The translations under genes and the position numbers were made by a program. A stretch of 64,000 nucleotides of DNA from contig CAJIYH010000002.1 in assembly GCA_905181615.1 (NCBI GenBank), positions 806,001 through 870,000 on the forward strand, written 5' to 3'. The notes under the pieces were generated by a model. The model worked only from the letters and a program-made list of their open reading frames with translations, searched no databases and was not told the origin of the DNA. This stretch comes from an uncultured Flavobacteriaceae bacterium (GTDB taxonomy: Bacteria > Bacteroidota > Bacteroidia > Flavobacteriales > Flavobacteriaceae). Positions 8,663-16,750 of the stretch are shown here, in pieces (positions within the stretch are counted from its first letter, which is position 1; each line of letters opens with the position of its first letter).

Positions 8663-9610
8663 ATGAAAAATTTCATAACCCTAAACGATCTTCCCAGCTT
8701 TGACGCAGCTTTAGTCTTGGCTAAATCCCTGAAAAAAGATCCCTATGCTTTTGAAGAGCACGCAAAGAGAAAAACATTGGGACTGATTTTTTTCAATCCC
8801 AGTTTAAGAACTCGTTTGAGTACTCAGAAAGCAGCACAAAATTTAGGGTTCAATACCTTGGTTATGAATTTTTCAAATGAGGCTTGGGCACTAGAATTCG
8901 AAGACGGTACCGAAATGCGTGGTATACGATCGGAACACATTCGTGAAGCAGCAGCAGTTGTTTCTCAGTATTGTGATGTAGTTGCTATCCGAGCTTTTGC
9001 ATCCCTTACAAACAAAGAACAAGACGAAGCCGAAATTGTATTGAATAGCTTTGCTAAATACGCTAGTATTCCGGTAATCAATATGGAAAGTGCAACTGGG
9101 CATCCACTCCAAGCCTTGGCAGATGCTGTTACCCTTTCGGAACACCCTACGCCTCACAAACCAAAAATTGTATTGACTTGGGCACCGCACCCCAAGGCAC
9201 TTCCGCATGCTGTTGGAAATTCGTTTGTAAAAATGATGGAGCACCAAGATTCAGACTTTGTTATTGCAAACCCCGAGGGTTACGATTTGGATCCTAGAAT
9301 TACAAAAAACATTCCCATTTCACATAACCAAGAAAAGGCTCTGAAAAATGCTGATTTTGTATATTCTAAAAATTGGTGTTCCTACACGAATTATGGTTCT
9401 ATATTAAGAACGGATGATAAATGGATGTTGACTTCAGAAAAGATGAACTTGACTAAAAATGCAAAATTCATGCATTGTCTTCCAGTTCGAAGAAATATTG
9501 TAGTTTCAGATGGAGTTTTGGATAACCCAAATTCACTGGTTATTGAACAAGCAAACAACAGAACATTCGCAGCACAGGCTGTTCTAAAAATAATCTTGGA
9601 TCATGTCTAA
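8663..9610 (+). CDS. argF': N-acetyl-/N-succinyl-ornithine carbamoyltransferase
   Basis: Transfers carbamoyl to an N-acylated ornithine instead of free ornithine. The carbamoyl phosphate motif is SLRTR (in FFNPSLRTRLST), which characterises the acyl-ornithine carbamoyltransferases, where ordinary OTCases have STRTR. HCLPVRRN near the C-terminus is the ornithine-side motif. In the studied Bacteroides fragilis enzyme the substrate is succinylornithine, in Xanthomonas it is acetylornithine; the sequence read here does not settle which applies. The gene overlaps argB by eight bases. Length (315 aa) is typical. Confidence 0.92.
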   Translation: MKNFITLNDLPSFDAALVLAKSLKKDPYAFEEHAKRKTLGLIFFNPSLRTRLSTQKAAQNLGFNTLVMNFSNEAWALEFEDGTEMRGIRSEHIREAAAVVSQYCDVVAIRAFASLTNKEQDEAEIVLNSFAKYASIPVINMESATGHPLQALADAVTLSEHPTPHKPKIVLTWAPHPKALPHAVGNSFVKMMEHQDSDFVIANPEGYDLDPRITKNIPISHNQEKALKNADFVYSKNWCSYTNYGSILRTDDKWMLTSEKMNLTKNAKFMHCLPVRRNIVVSDGVLDNPNSLVIEQANNRTFAAQAVLKIILDHV

Positions 9611-10376
9611 AATAAGTATCGTGAAAATTGGCGGAAATGTAATTGAAAACTCAAAGGTATTGCAGTCTTTCCTTTCAGGATTCGCAAAACTAGAGGGACC
9701 CAAAGTCTTAGTTCATGGAGGGGGTAAAAAAGCATCTCAATGGGCAGATCGCTTGGGTATTCCAGCTCAAATGATCGAAGGACGCAGAATTACAGACTCC
9801 GAAACTCTAGAGCTTATAACCGGGATATATGGAGGTCAAGTAAACAAAAATATAGTAGCTTTATTACAAGCTCTTAATTGTAACGCCATTGGAATATCGG
9901 GAGCAGATGGAAACGCAATTAAAGCAGTAAAACGTGCTACTAAACCGATTAATTATGGGTTTGTTGGCGATGTAACTGAAGTCAATTCTAGCTTTTTTAA
10001 ACATCTTTTAGAACAAGGTTTAAGCCCTGTTTGTTGCGCTTTAACTCACGACGGATCAGGACAAATACTAAATACCAATGCCGATACCATTGCTTCTCAA
10101 ATTGCAATTGCACTAAGCGCTTCTTTCGAAGTTAACTTATATTACTGTTTCGAAAAACCGGGTGTCTTACGCGCTGTAGAAGATGAAAACTCGCTGATAG
10201 AAAACATAGATACAGCTGTCTACAAAGAACTGATTGAAACTAAAATAATCCACGAAGGGATGCTACCAAAAATGAAAAATGCTTTTGATGCACTACAACA
10301 AGGAGTTTCGAAAGTAGCCATCGGAAAGCCTGAAATGATTGGGAGTAACACAAAACACACATCAATAACCTTATAA
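9603..10376 (+). CDS. argB: N-acetyl-/N-succinyl-glutamate kinase
   Basis: An amino-acid kinase family enzyme (257 aa) that phosphorylates N-acyl-glutamate, the second pathway step. Visible features are the N-terminal KIGGNVI strand, the glycine loop LVHGGGKKAS, and the NTNADTIASQIA motif that contacts the substrate and nucleotide. The protein lacks the extra N-terminal helix known from arginine-inhibited hexameric kinases, so feedback inhibition at this enzyme is less likely; this fits control at the RNA level by the leader upstream. Confidence 0.92.
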   Translation: MSKISIVKIGGNVIENSKVLQSFLSGFAKLEGPKVLVHGGGKKASQWADRLGIPAQMIEGRRITDSETLELITGIYGGQVNKNIVALLQALNCNAIGISGADGNAIKAVKRATKPINYGFVGDVTEVNSSFFKHLLEQGLSPVCCALTHDGSGQILNTNADTIASQIAIALSASFEVNLYYCFEKPGVLRAVEDENSLIENIDTAVYKELIETKIIHEGMLPKMKNAFDALQQGVSKVAIGKPEMIGSNTKHTSITL

Positions 10377-10377
10377 C

Positions 10378-11436
10378 ATGAACGAAATACTAACCCAAGA
10401 AGCCTTAGCACTATTAAAAGATTTAATTTCAATTCAATCATTTTCTAGCGAAGAACAAGGAACAGCAAAGCGAATCGAAAGCTGGTTTACCGATCACGAA
10501 ATTCCGTTTATGCGCGAAAACAATAATGTATATGCATTTAATAGTTCTTTTGAAAAAGGCAAACCAACGCTGCTTTTAAACTCACACCACGATACCGTAA
10601 AACCAAACAGCGCCTATACCAAAGAACCTTATTTTCCGCATATCGAGGATGGAAAACTCTTTGGACTGGGAAGTAACGACGCAGGAGGGGCATTGGTGTC
10701 TCTTTTAGCTCTTTTTACTCACTATTACGAACATCCAAACCCTAAGTATAACCTTATAATTGCAGCGACCGCAGAAGAAGAAAGCTCAGGCCCATTAGGA
10801 CTTAATTCCCTTTTAAAAACCCTACCGGATATTGATTTAGCTATTGTAGGGGAACCTACGCTGATGCAATTGGCAGTGGCAGAAAAAGGATTGGTTGTTT
10901 TTGATGGCGTAGTTTCTGGAACTGCAAGCCATGCAGCACATCCAAACGATGATAACCCAATCATGAAACTACCTCAAGTTTTAGAATGGTTCAACAACTT
11001 TAAGTTCGAAAAAAAATCGGAAGCACTGGGCCCTGTAAAAATGACAGTAACCCAAGTTAGTGCAGGAAAGCAACACAACGTAGTGCCAGCAGAAGCTCAC
11101 TTGGTTATCGATGTTCGTGTTAATGATTGCTATTCCAATATGGATGTAGTTGCCCTACTTCAAAAAGAAGCGCCTTGTACGCTAACCCCTCGTTCGACCA
11201 ACTTAAACTCTTCTTCTATTCCAATCGATCACGAATTGGTTCAAGCAGGAATGGGCTTGGGCAGAACTCCCTATGGTTCTCCTACCCTTTCGGATCAAGC
11301 AAAATTATCCTGTCCTTCGCTAAAACTTGGTCCCGGAGATTCGACCCGTTCGCACACGGCAAACGAATACATTCATGTTTCCGAAATCGAAGAAGGCATC
11401 AAAATTTACATCAACCTCTTAAACGAAATCTTATGA
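10378..11436 (+). CDS. argE: Acetyl-/succinyl-citrulline (ornithine) deacylase, M20 family
   Basis: A 352-residue M20 metallopeptidase. Metal and catalytic residues are visible: SHHDTVKP (metal His and catalytic Asp), GSNDAGG (bridging Asp), AEEESS (general base Glu and metal Glu) and GEPT. Because ArgF' acts on acyl-ornithine in this pathway, the substrate is probably N-acyl-citrulline, giving citrulline for ArgG. It starts one base after argB and its stop overlaps the argH start by four bases. Confidence 0.9.
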   Translation: MNEILTQEALALLKDLISIQSFSSEEQGTAKRIESWFTDHEIPFMRENNNVYAFNSSFEKGKPTLLLNSHHDTVKPNSAYTKEPYFPHIEDGKLFGLGSNDAGGALVSLLALFTHYYEHPNPKYNLIIAATAEEESSGPLGLNSLLKTLPDIDLAIVGEPTLMQLAVAEKGLVVFDGVVSGTASHAAHPNDDNPIMKLPQVLEWFNNFKFEKKSEALGPVKMTVTQVSAGKQHNVVPAEAHLVIDVRVNDCYSNMDVVALLQKEAPCTLTPRSTNLNSSSIPIDHELVQAGMGLGRTPYGSPTLSDQAKLSCPSLKLGPGDSTRSHTANEYIHVSEIEEGIKIYINLLNEIL

Positions 11437-12713
11437 AACTTTGGCAAAAAGGAAAAGCAGCGCATTATAAAGTAGATCAATTTACCGTAGGTAGCGATCG
11501 CGAGTACGATTTATTATTAGCAGCGTACGACTGCGAAGCTTCTAGTGCACACGCACAAATGCTCGCTAAAATTCAAATCCTAACCCAAGAAGAAGCTGAT
11601 TTGCTTACCCTTGCGTTGAATCAGCTGAAAGAAAAAGCACAAAACGGAAGTTTTACAATCGAAGATGAATTCGAAGATATGCACTCCAAAATCGAACAGG
11701 TACTAACAGAACAACTGGGCGATTTAGGAAAAAAAATACACACCGCTCGTTCCCGAAACGATCAAGTTTTGGTCGCCATGCACTTGTACATAAAAGACGA
11801 ATTGTCTCAAATCAAAAAAACGGTATTTCAACTCTTTGACTTGCTGATGAATTTAGCCGATCAATACAAAAAAGAATTGATTCCTGGATATACGCATTTA
11901 CAAGTAGCCATGCCCTCTTCGTTTGGGATGTGGTTTTCTGCCTACGCAGAAAGTTTAATCGACGATGTGCATTTTATAAATACTGCCCACACCCTAGCAG
12001 ATCAAAACCCATTGGGAAGCGCAGCTGGTTATGGAAGTTCGTTTCCGATTGATCGAGAATTAACCACCGAGTTGCTCAACTTCAGTACCTTAAAGTACAA
12101 TTCAGTAGCTGCACAGATGAGCCGCGGGAAAGTAGAAAAAACAACCGCTATTGCTCTCAGCATGGTCGGCAGTACCTTGTCTAAATTTGCTATGGATGTT
12201 TGTTTATATATGGGACAGGATTTTAATTTTGTTTCCTTCCCCGACGATCTGACCACCGGATCGAGCATTATGCCGCACAAGAAAAACCCAGATATTTTTG
12301 AATTGATCCGAGGAAAATGCAACGCATTGCAATCCTTACCTACCCAACTAACACTACTAACCACCAATCTTCCTTCGGGTTACCACAGAGAATTGCAACT
12401 TGCAAAGGCGCCTATAATCGATGGAATACAAGAACTAAAAGCTTGTTTGGATATGTTGCTGTTTAGCCTACCTAAAATAGAAGTTACCAAAAACACAACC
12501 GACCAATCCAAATACGATTACCTCTTTAGTGTCGATACGCTAAACGCTAAGGTACAAGACGGAATGCCGTTTCGTGACGCCTACCGCGAATTGGGAACCG
12601 CTATTGAAGAAGGGAATTACACAGCAACCCGTGCGGTTGAACATACCCATCTAGGGAGTATTGGCAACCTCGGTTTACAAAAAATTAAAGATAAAATGAA
12701 CAAGCTCCGATAG
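11433..12713 (+). CDS. argH: Argininosuccinate lyase
   Basis: Cleaves argininosuccinate to arginine and fumarate; a 426-residue fumarase/aspartase superfamily enzyme. Conserved segments: TARSRNDQV, PGYTHLQVAMPSSFG, NPLGSAAGYGSS, and the signature loop GSSIMPHKKNPD with the catalytic Ser. The start chosen is the ATG at 11433, which overlaps the argE stop as ATGA and gives the usual MKLWQKG N-terminus. The open frame runs further upstream through argE, but that part is not protein-like. A hairpin follows at the end of the operon. Confidence 0.95.
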   Translation: MKLWQKGKAAHYKVDQFTVGSDREYDLLLAAYDCEASSAHAQMLAKIQILTQEEADLLTLALNQLKEKAQNGSFTIEDEFEDMHSKIEQVLTEQLGDLGKKIHTARSRNDQVLVAMHLYIKDELSQIKKTVFQLFDLLMNLADQYKKELIPGYTHLQVAMPSSFGMWFSAYAESLIDDVHFINTAHTLADQNPLGSAAGYGSSFPIDRELTTELLNFSTLKYNSVAAQMSRGKVEKTTAIALSMVGSTLSKFAMDVCLYMGQDFNFVSFPDDLTTGSSIMPHKKNPDIFELIRGKCNALQSLPTQLTLLTTNLPSGYHRELQLAKAPIIDGIQELKACLDMLLFSLPKIEVTKNTTDQSKYDYLFSVDTLNAKVQDGMPFRDAYRELGTAIEEGNYTATRAVEHTHLGSIGNLGLQKIKDKMNKLR

Positions 12714-12722
12714 GGCTTGTTC
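12698..12722 (+). terminator. Hairpin at the end of the arginine operon
   Basis: GAACAAGCTC and GGGCTTGTTC form a 10-bp stem (one G-U pair) around the loop CGATA, overlapping the argH stop codon. The following bases are only moderately T-rich (TATGTTTCC), so it may be a terminator or an RNA 3'-end stabiliser. Confidence 0.5.
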
Positions 12723-13066
12723 TATGTTTCCTGATGTATTTATAGTTGTTTAATTATGTTTTAAATAATAATATATATATATTTTAATATATTATATATA
12801 TTTGGATTAAAGAGCTTTCTGATTATTCTATAAATTACGCTTTGGTTAATGAATCAGCCAGCAGTTGACTCTGATCAATAAAATGATCTGATTCCATTCG
12901 TGCAACATTGACAAGTATTGTACTAATAACAATTATTACATTTTCATAAAAAAAGGAATTTTAGAAACTATTAAAAATGGAAACTAGTAGCTTAGGTCTT
13001 TTTCAAAACATTATAAATAATAAATTAATACGACTTGAAATATGTAAAGTATCATATTAACTAAAC
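12723..13066. other. Intergenic region after the arginine operon
   Basis: About 340 bases with no supported gene. It contains an AT-alternating stretch with imperfect dyad symmetry at 12770-12803 ending in TATATTTG, which resembles a -7 box but has no matching -33 element or gene at a suitable distance. Only very short frames are present. Confidence 0.5.
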
Positions 13067-13104
13067 CATTAGGAAGTCCCAATTCAATTTATTTCTTTTG
13101 TGCT
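13067..13104 (+). promoter_or_regulatory. Upstream element, copy 1 (before the RluA-type gene)
   Basis: It shares 29 of 38 positions with 13823-13860: CATTAGGAAGT is identical, followed by matching TTCA, TTTATTT and TTTG blocks at the same spacing. This copy ends 25 bases before the pseudouridine synthase start. Two copies upstream of separate transcription units suggest a common promoter or operator, but the factor is unknown. Confidence 0.4.
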
Positions 13105-13129
13105 GAATAAAATCACAAAAAAACTACTG

Positions 13130-13786
13130 ATGAAGTTAGAAGTAATACACGAAAACGAAGAGTATTTAGTAGTAAACAAGACAGGTGGTTTAATCAGTGA
13201 AAAAAGCTCGTTCGAAGACTGGACAGTCGAAGACCAAGTAAATAAGTACCTCACAAAGAAAAAGCGGAAACCCTTTATTGGAATAATCCATAGGTTGGAT
13301 CGAGTGACCAGCGGTGTTTTAATTTTCGCTAAGAAAAAAAGTGTTTTGGTATCCTTCAACGAACTGTTCAGTAGACGTAAGGTTAAAAAAACCTACTGGG
13401 CGGTTGTTAAAAACAAACCAACCAAAGAGAAAGAGAAATTAGTCCATTTTCTGTTTAAAAACAACCTAAAGAAAAAAGCAAATATTTTTAAATTATCAAA
13501 GAAAGGGGCTCAAGAAGCCATTCTTACTTATGAAGTAATGGGCAAAAATAACTTTGGATATCTCCTAAAAATAAAACCTAAAACAGGACGTTTTCACCAA
13601 ATCAGAGCTCAATTAGCCCACATAGGCTTACCCATTATTGGAGATGAAAAGTATGGTTCTGACCAAAAATACCTTCCCTTATCGATTTGTCTTCATGCTC
13701 AAAAGATAAGTTATCAAGTTTTAGGAACTAAAGAGTATAGATCCTACCAAACTGATGCTCCCAATAATGAATTTTGGAAATTCTAA
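13130..13786 (+). CDS. RluA-family pseudouridine synthase
   Basis: Isomerises uridine in RNA to pseudouridine. The catalytic motif HRLDRVTSG is at residues 54-62 with the nucleophilic Asp57, and the family segment GRFHQIRAQLAHIGLPIIGDEKYG follows in the second half. The ATG at 13130 (218 aa) begins just before the first conserved strand (EVIHENEEYLVVNK); a GTG 30 bases upstream is a weaker alternative. It has no N-terminal S4 domain, like the short RluA/RluC-type proteins, so its RNA target cannot be named. Confidence 0.88.
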   Translation: MKLEVIHENEEYLVVNKTGGLISEKSSFEDWTVEDQVNKYLTKKKRKPFIGIIHRLDRVTSGVLIFAKKKSVLVSFNELFSRRKVKKTYWAVVKNKPTKEKEKLVHFLFKNNLKKKANIFKLSKKGAQEAILTYEVMGKNNFGYLLKIKPKTGRFHQIRAQLAHIGLPIIGDEKYGSDQKYLPLSICLHAQKISYQVLGTKEYRSYQTDAPNNEFWKF

Positions 13787-13822
13787 CCCGCTCATAACAT
13801 CTAAATCATTTGAATCGCTTCT

Positions 13823-13860
13823 CATTAGGAAGTACGAGTTCATTTTATTTTATTTGCTCT
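13823..13860 (+). promoter_or_regulatory. Upstream element, copy 2 (before the acyltransferase operon)
   Basis: Second copy of the 38-bp element at 13067-13104 (29 of 38 positions identical). It ends 13 bases before the start codon of the DUF1624-type gene, so transcription would begin very near that start. Confidence 0.4.
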
Positions 13861-13873
13861 AGCCTTACATACT

Positions 13874-14968
13874 ATGAAAGAAAGTCAACGTCTTTATTTT
13901 CTGGATGCATTACGAGCATTTGCTATTTTGATGATGCTTCAAGGGCATTTTATTAGTGGTATTCTTGACCCTGTTCTTAAAGATCCACAGAACAACTTCT
14001 ACTCTTTTTGGCTCTATTGTCGTGGCTTTACTGCTCCCATATTTTTCACTATTACCGGCTGGATAGTTTACTTTTTATTACTCAAAAACACAACACAAGG
14101 ATTACGAAACCCAAGAATCAAAAAAGGTTTGAAACGTGGGATTGAATTAATTTTATGGGGGTATCTTCTTCGACTGAATCTTCCTTTGTTGCTGCTCAGG
14201 CAAATAAACAATTCTTTTCTAAAACCCGATGTATTACAAATAATCGGCTTAGGACTAATTTTTACTGTAAGTATGTATGCCTTATTTTATTTTTTAAAAA
14301 AGGGAATTGCAGTGCTGTTTTTAGGAATTAGCTTACTTATATTTCTAATGCAACCGCTGTACTTCGACGTTACTTTTAATCAACTTCCTTCCTTTTTAGC
14401 AGCTTATTTGACCAAAGCCAATGGAGCAGTTTTTTACATTTTTCCTTGGTTAGGCTATGTAAGTTTTGGTGCATTTATTGCAGTTATTTTTGGACCTCAA
14501 CCTAGGCGATTTTTAATTAAGAGCTTAGTTTTCGCAGTTCTAGGAATTCTCCTAGTTTATAAGTCCTCTGGCTTCTTGGTTTGGATTTACGATCAAACAG
14601 GTTGGATTATTTTTAATCAGGTAGCATACAACAACTTTTTGTTCATCCGATTGGGTGATGTATTTTTATTAGTTGCTGGATTTATGATTATCAACAACTT
14701 CTTCTCAAAAGGCTTTTGGATATGGATCGGCCAAAAAACACTGAGTATTTATATTGTGCATTATTTTATTCTTTACGGTAGTATTTTTGGATTGGGCATA
14801 TACCAGTACTTCAAATATTCCGGATCTATATTACAGAGTGCAGTGGGAGCATTATCTTTTATGTCACTATGTTTGATAATAACCTATTTTGTTCATCAAT
14901 ACAGAAGTAGGATATTTTTTATACTTTGGAGTAAATTTAAAATTAAACAAACTCCACCCTATAATTAG
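13874..14968 (+). CDS. DUF1624 / heparan-alpha-glucosaminide N-acetyltransferase-like membrane protein
   Basis: A 364-residue protein with about nine to ten hydrophobic helices. The N-terminus (RLYFLDALRAFAILMMLQGHF) has the D-x-x-R-x-x-A-I pattern and a His in the first membrane helix that characterise DUF1624 and the related HGSNAT acyltransferases, which move acetyl groups across the membrane to sugars. The GRGFTAPIFF-like segment (here CRGFTAPIFF) follows. The acceptor is unknown. It is the first gene of a three-gene unit with a ThuA-domain protein and a haloalkane dehalogenase-type hydrolase, six bases apart from the next gene. Confidence 0.75.
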   Translation: MKESQRLYFLDALRAFAILMMLQGHFISGILDPVLKDPQNNFYSFWLYCRGFTAPIFFTITGWIVYFLLLKNTTQGLRNPRIKKGLKRGIELILWGYLLRLNLPLLLLRQINNSFLKPDVLQIIGLGLIFTVSMYALFYFLKKGIAVLFLGISLLIFLMQPLYFDVTFNQLPSFLAAYLTKANGAVFYIFPWLGYVSFGAFIAVIFGPQPRRFLIKSLVFAVLGILLVYKSSGFLVWIYDQTGWIIFNQVAYNNFLFIRLGDVFLLVAGFMIINNFFSKGFWIWIGQKTLSIYIVHYFILYGSIFGLGIYQYFKYSGSILQSAVGALSFMSLCLIITYFVHQYRSRIFFILWSKFKIKQTPPYN

Positions 14969-14974
14969 CTGGTC

Positions 14975-15835
14975 ATGAAAAAAAGATACATTGCGATAAT
15001 TGGAATCCTATTGTTATACTTTTTAGCTAAAATGCAACTTTCGAATTCCATTGCAGAAAAATACACTATAAATGCTAACCAGGTTTCTTTAAATCTGGAT
15101 AAAAAAGATTTTAATGTTCTGGTATATTCTCAAGCAAACGAATGGGTCCATGAAGATGCAATTCCAGCCGCTATAGAAATGATTAATCTACTTTCGGAGC
15201 AGAACGATTGGAATTTGACAATTTCAGACGAAGCTTCAATATATAATCCAAATCAATTGGTGCTTTTTGATGTTGTAATTTGGAATAATGTAACGGGAAA
15301 CACGCTAAACACTAATCAGCGTCTTGCTTTTAAAAACTACCTCGAAAACGGAGGAGGCTTTGTAGGGTTTCATGGTTCTGGAGACAACTCTGGATCTTGG
15401 GACTGGTATTACGATGAAGTTATTCGAGCTAGGTTTTCGCATCACCCGATGGTTCCTCAGTTTCAAGTAGGAACTTTAAATAAAGAATGTCCAGAAAATT
15501 TTCCAGCGTGTAAAGAGCTTCCTATTCGATGGGATCAAGAAGAAGAATGGTATGTTTTTTATGATAGTCCCCGAAATAAAGGAGCACATATACTCTACAC
15601 CCTCGATGAAACCAATACAGTTATGAGTGGTGTTTTGGAAGATGGAACCCTAGAAGACAAGACTTTTGGTATGCCAGAAGACCATCCTATTGTTTGGTAT
15701 AATTGTGTTGGTAAAGGAAAAGCTTTTTACTCTGCACTTGGACATAAAGGGTATTATTATAAAAGTCCAAACTACCATCAACTTTTCACTGAAGCTATTA
15801 ATTGGGCAGGAAACCCAAAAATAAAATGTAATTAA
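14975..15835 (+). CDS. ThuA-domain protein, membrane-anchored or secreted
   Basis: A 286-residue protein with an N-terminal hydrophobic segment (IAIIGILLLYFLAKM), then a class I glutamine amidotransferase-like ThuA domain: FNVLVYSQANEWVHEDAIPAA, a YDVVIWNN-like strand (FDVVIWNNVTGN), and GGGFVGFHGSGDN with the HGS loop. C-terminal WDQEEEWYVF, PIVWYNCVGKGKAFYSALGHKG is strongly conserved in the family. ThuA domains occur with sugar use and surface enzymes but their reaction is mostly unknown. Its stop overlaps the next start by one base (TAATG). Confidence 0.85.
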   Translation: MKKRYIAIIGILLLYFLAKMQLSNSIAEKYTINANQVSLNLDKKDFNVLVYSQANEWVHEDAIPAAIEMINLLSEQNDWNLTISDEASIYNPNQLVLFDVVIWNNVTGNTLNTNQRLAFKNYLENGGGFVGFHGSGDNSGSWDWYYDEVIRARFSHHPMVPQFQVGTLNKECPENFPACKELPIRWDQEEEWYVFYDSPRNKGAHILYTLDETNTVMSGVLEDGTLEDKTFGMPEDHPIVWYNCVGKGKAFYSALGHKGYYYKSPNYHQLFTEAINWAGNPKIKCN

Positions 15836-16734
15836 TGAACGTACTAAGAACCACTGAAACTGTGTTTGAAAACATAAAAGATTATCCTTTTAAAGCTAAT
15901 TATCATCAAATTGATTCTGATTTAAGAATACATTATCTGGATGAAGGGAATACAAATGATCCTGTAATTCTACTTTTACATGGCGAACCAAGTTGGTCTT
16001 ATCTCTACAGAACCATGATACCTTCTCTAGTCTCTAATGGTTTCAGAGTAGTTGCACCTGATTTAATTGGTTTTGGGAAATCCGATAAACCAGCTGAACA
16101 ATCTGACTACACATATGCCAAGCACATCGATTGGATACAGGCCGTACTCGATCATCTAAAATTAAATGAAATTCACATGTTCATTCAAGACTGGGGTGGT
16201 TTAATCGGGTTACGATTACTAACTGCAAACCCTGATAATTTTGCTTCTGTGGTTGCTGCAAACACAATGCTCCCCAAAGGAAGTGTTACACCGCCTAAAG
16301 CCTTTTTGGATTGGCAAAATTTTGCTGCCACAAGCCCAAAGTTTGATGTGGCTACGGTTATCCAAATGGCAACCACTACAAACCTTACAGCAGATGTTAT
16401 AGCGGCATATAATGCGCCTTTTCCGGACGACAGTTATAAAGCCGGAGCACGTGTTTTTCCTGCCCTAGTTCCAACTTCTGAACAAGATCCAGAAAGTGAG
16501 AATAATAAAAAAGCATGGGGTATTTTAACACAATGGAACAAACCTTTCTTAACCTTGTTTAGTGATCAAGATCCAATTACAAAAGGTGGTGACCAAGTGT
16601 TTCAAAAGTTAATGCCTGGAGCAAAAGACCAAGAGCATCATACCATTTTTGGGGGACATTTTCTGCAAGAAGATGCAGGACCAGAAATAGCGGAACATAT
16701 GGTGAGATTCTACCTTAAAAATAAATTCAAATAA
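15835..16734 (+). CDS. Haloalkane dehalogenase-type alpha/beta hydrolase
   Basis: A 299-residue alpha/beta hydrolase with the marks of haloalkane dehalogenase subfamily I: HGEPSWSYLYR (residues 49-59, oxyanion-hole Glu51 and Trp54), the nucleophile elbow QDWGG (nucleophile Asp119 next to Trp120, which in known enzymes stabilises the halide), the acid Asp246 in DQDPIT, and the base His275 in GGHFLQED. The 29-residue distance between acid and base equals that of the Xanthobacter enzyme. Family members split carbon-halogen bonds by water. The natural substrate here is unknown; the operon partners do not suggest one. Confidence 0.85.
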   Translation: MNVLRTTETVFENIKDYPFKANYHQIDSDLRIHYLDEGNTNDPVILLLHGEPSWSYLYRTMIPSLVSNGFRVVAPDLIGFGKSDKPAEQSDYTYAKHIDWIQAVLDHLKLNEIHMFIQDWGGLIGLRLLTANPDNFASVVAANTMLPKGSVTPPKAFLDWQNFAATSPKFDVATVIQMATTTNLTADVIAAYNAPFPDDSYKAGARVFPALVPTSEQDPESENNKKAWGILTQWNKPFLTLFSDQDPITKGGDQVFQKLMPGAKDQEHHTIFGGHFLQEDAGPEIAEHMVRFYLKNKFK

Positions 16735-16750
16735 TTTTAACCCTTTTGAT

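Noticed and set aside
11127-11432. Open frame extending argH upstream to 11127
   Set aside because: It overlaps argE in another frame and the sequence is not protein-like; ATG 11433 matches the family N-terminus and couples to argE.
12770-12803. AT-rich dyad as replication or regulatory origin
   Set aside because: No DnaA-type boxes or neighbouring replication gene; simple AT-alternating sequence.
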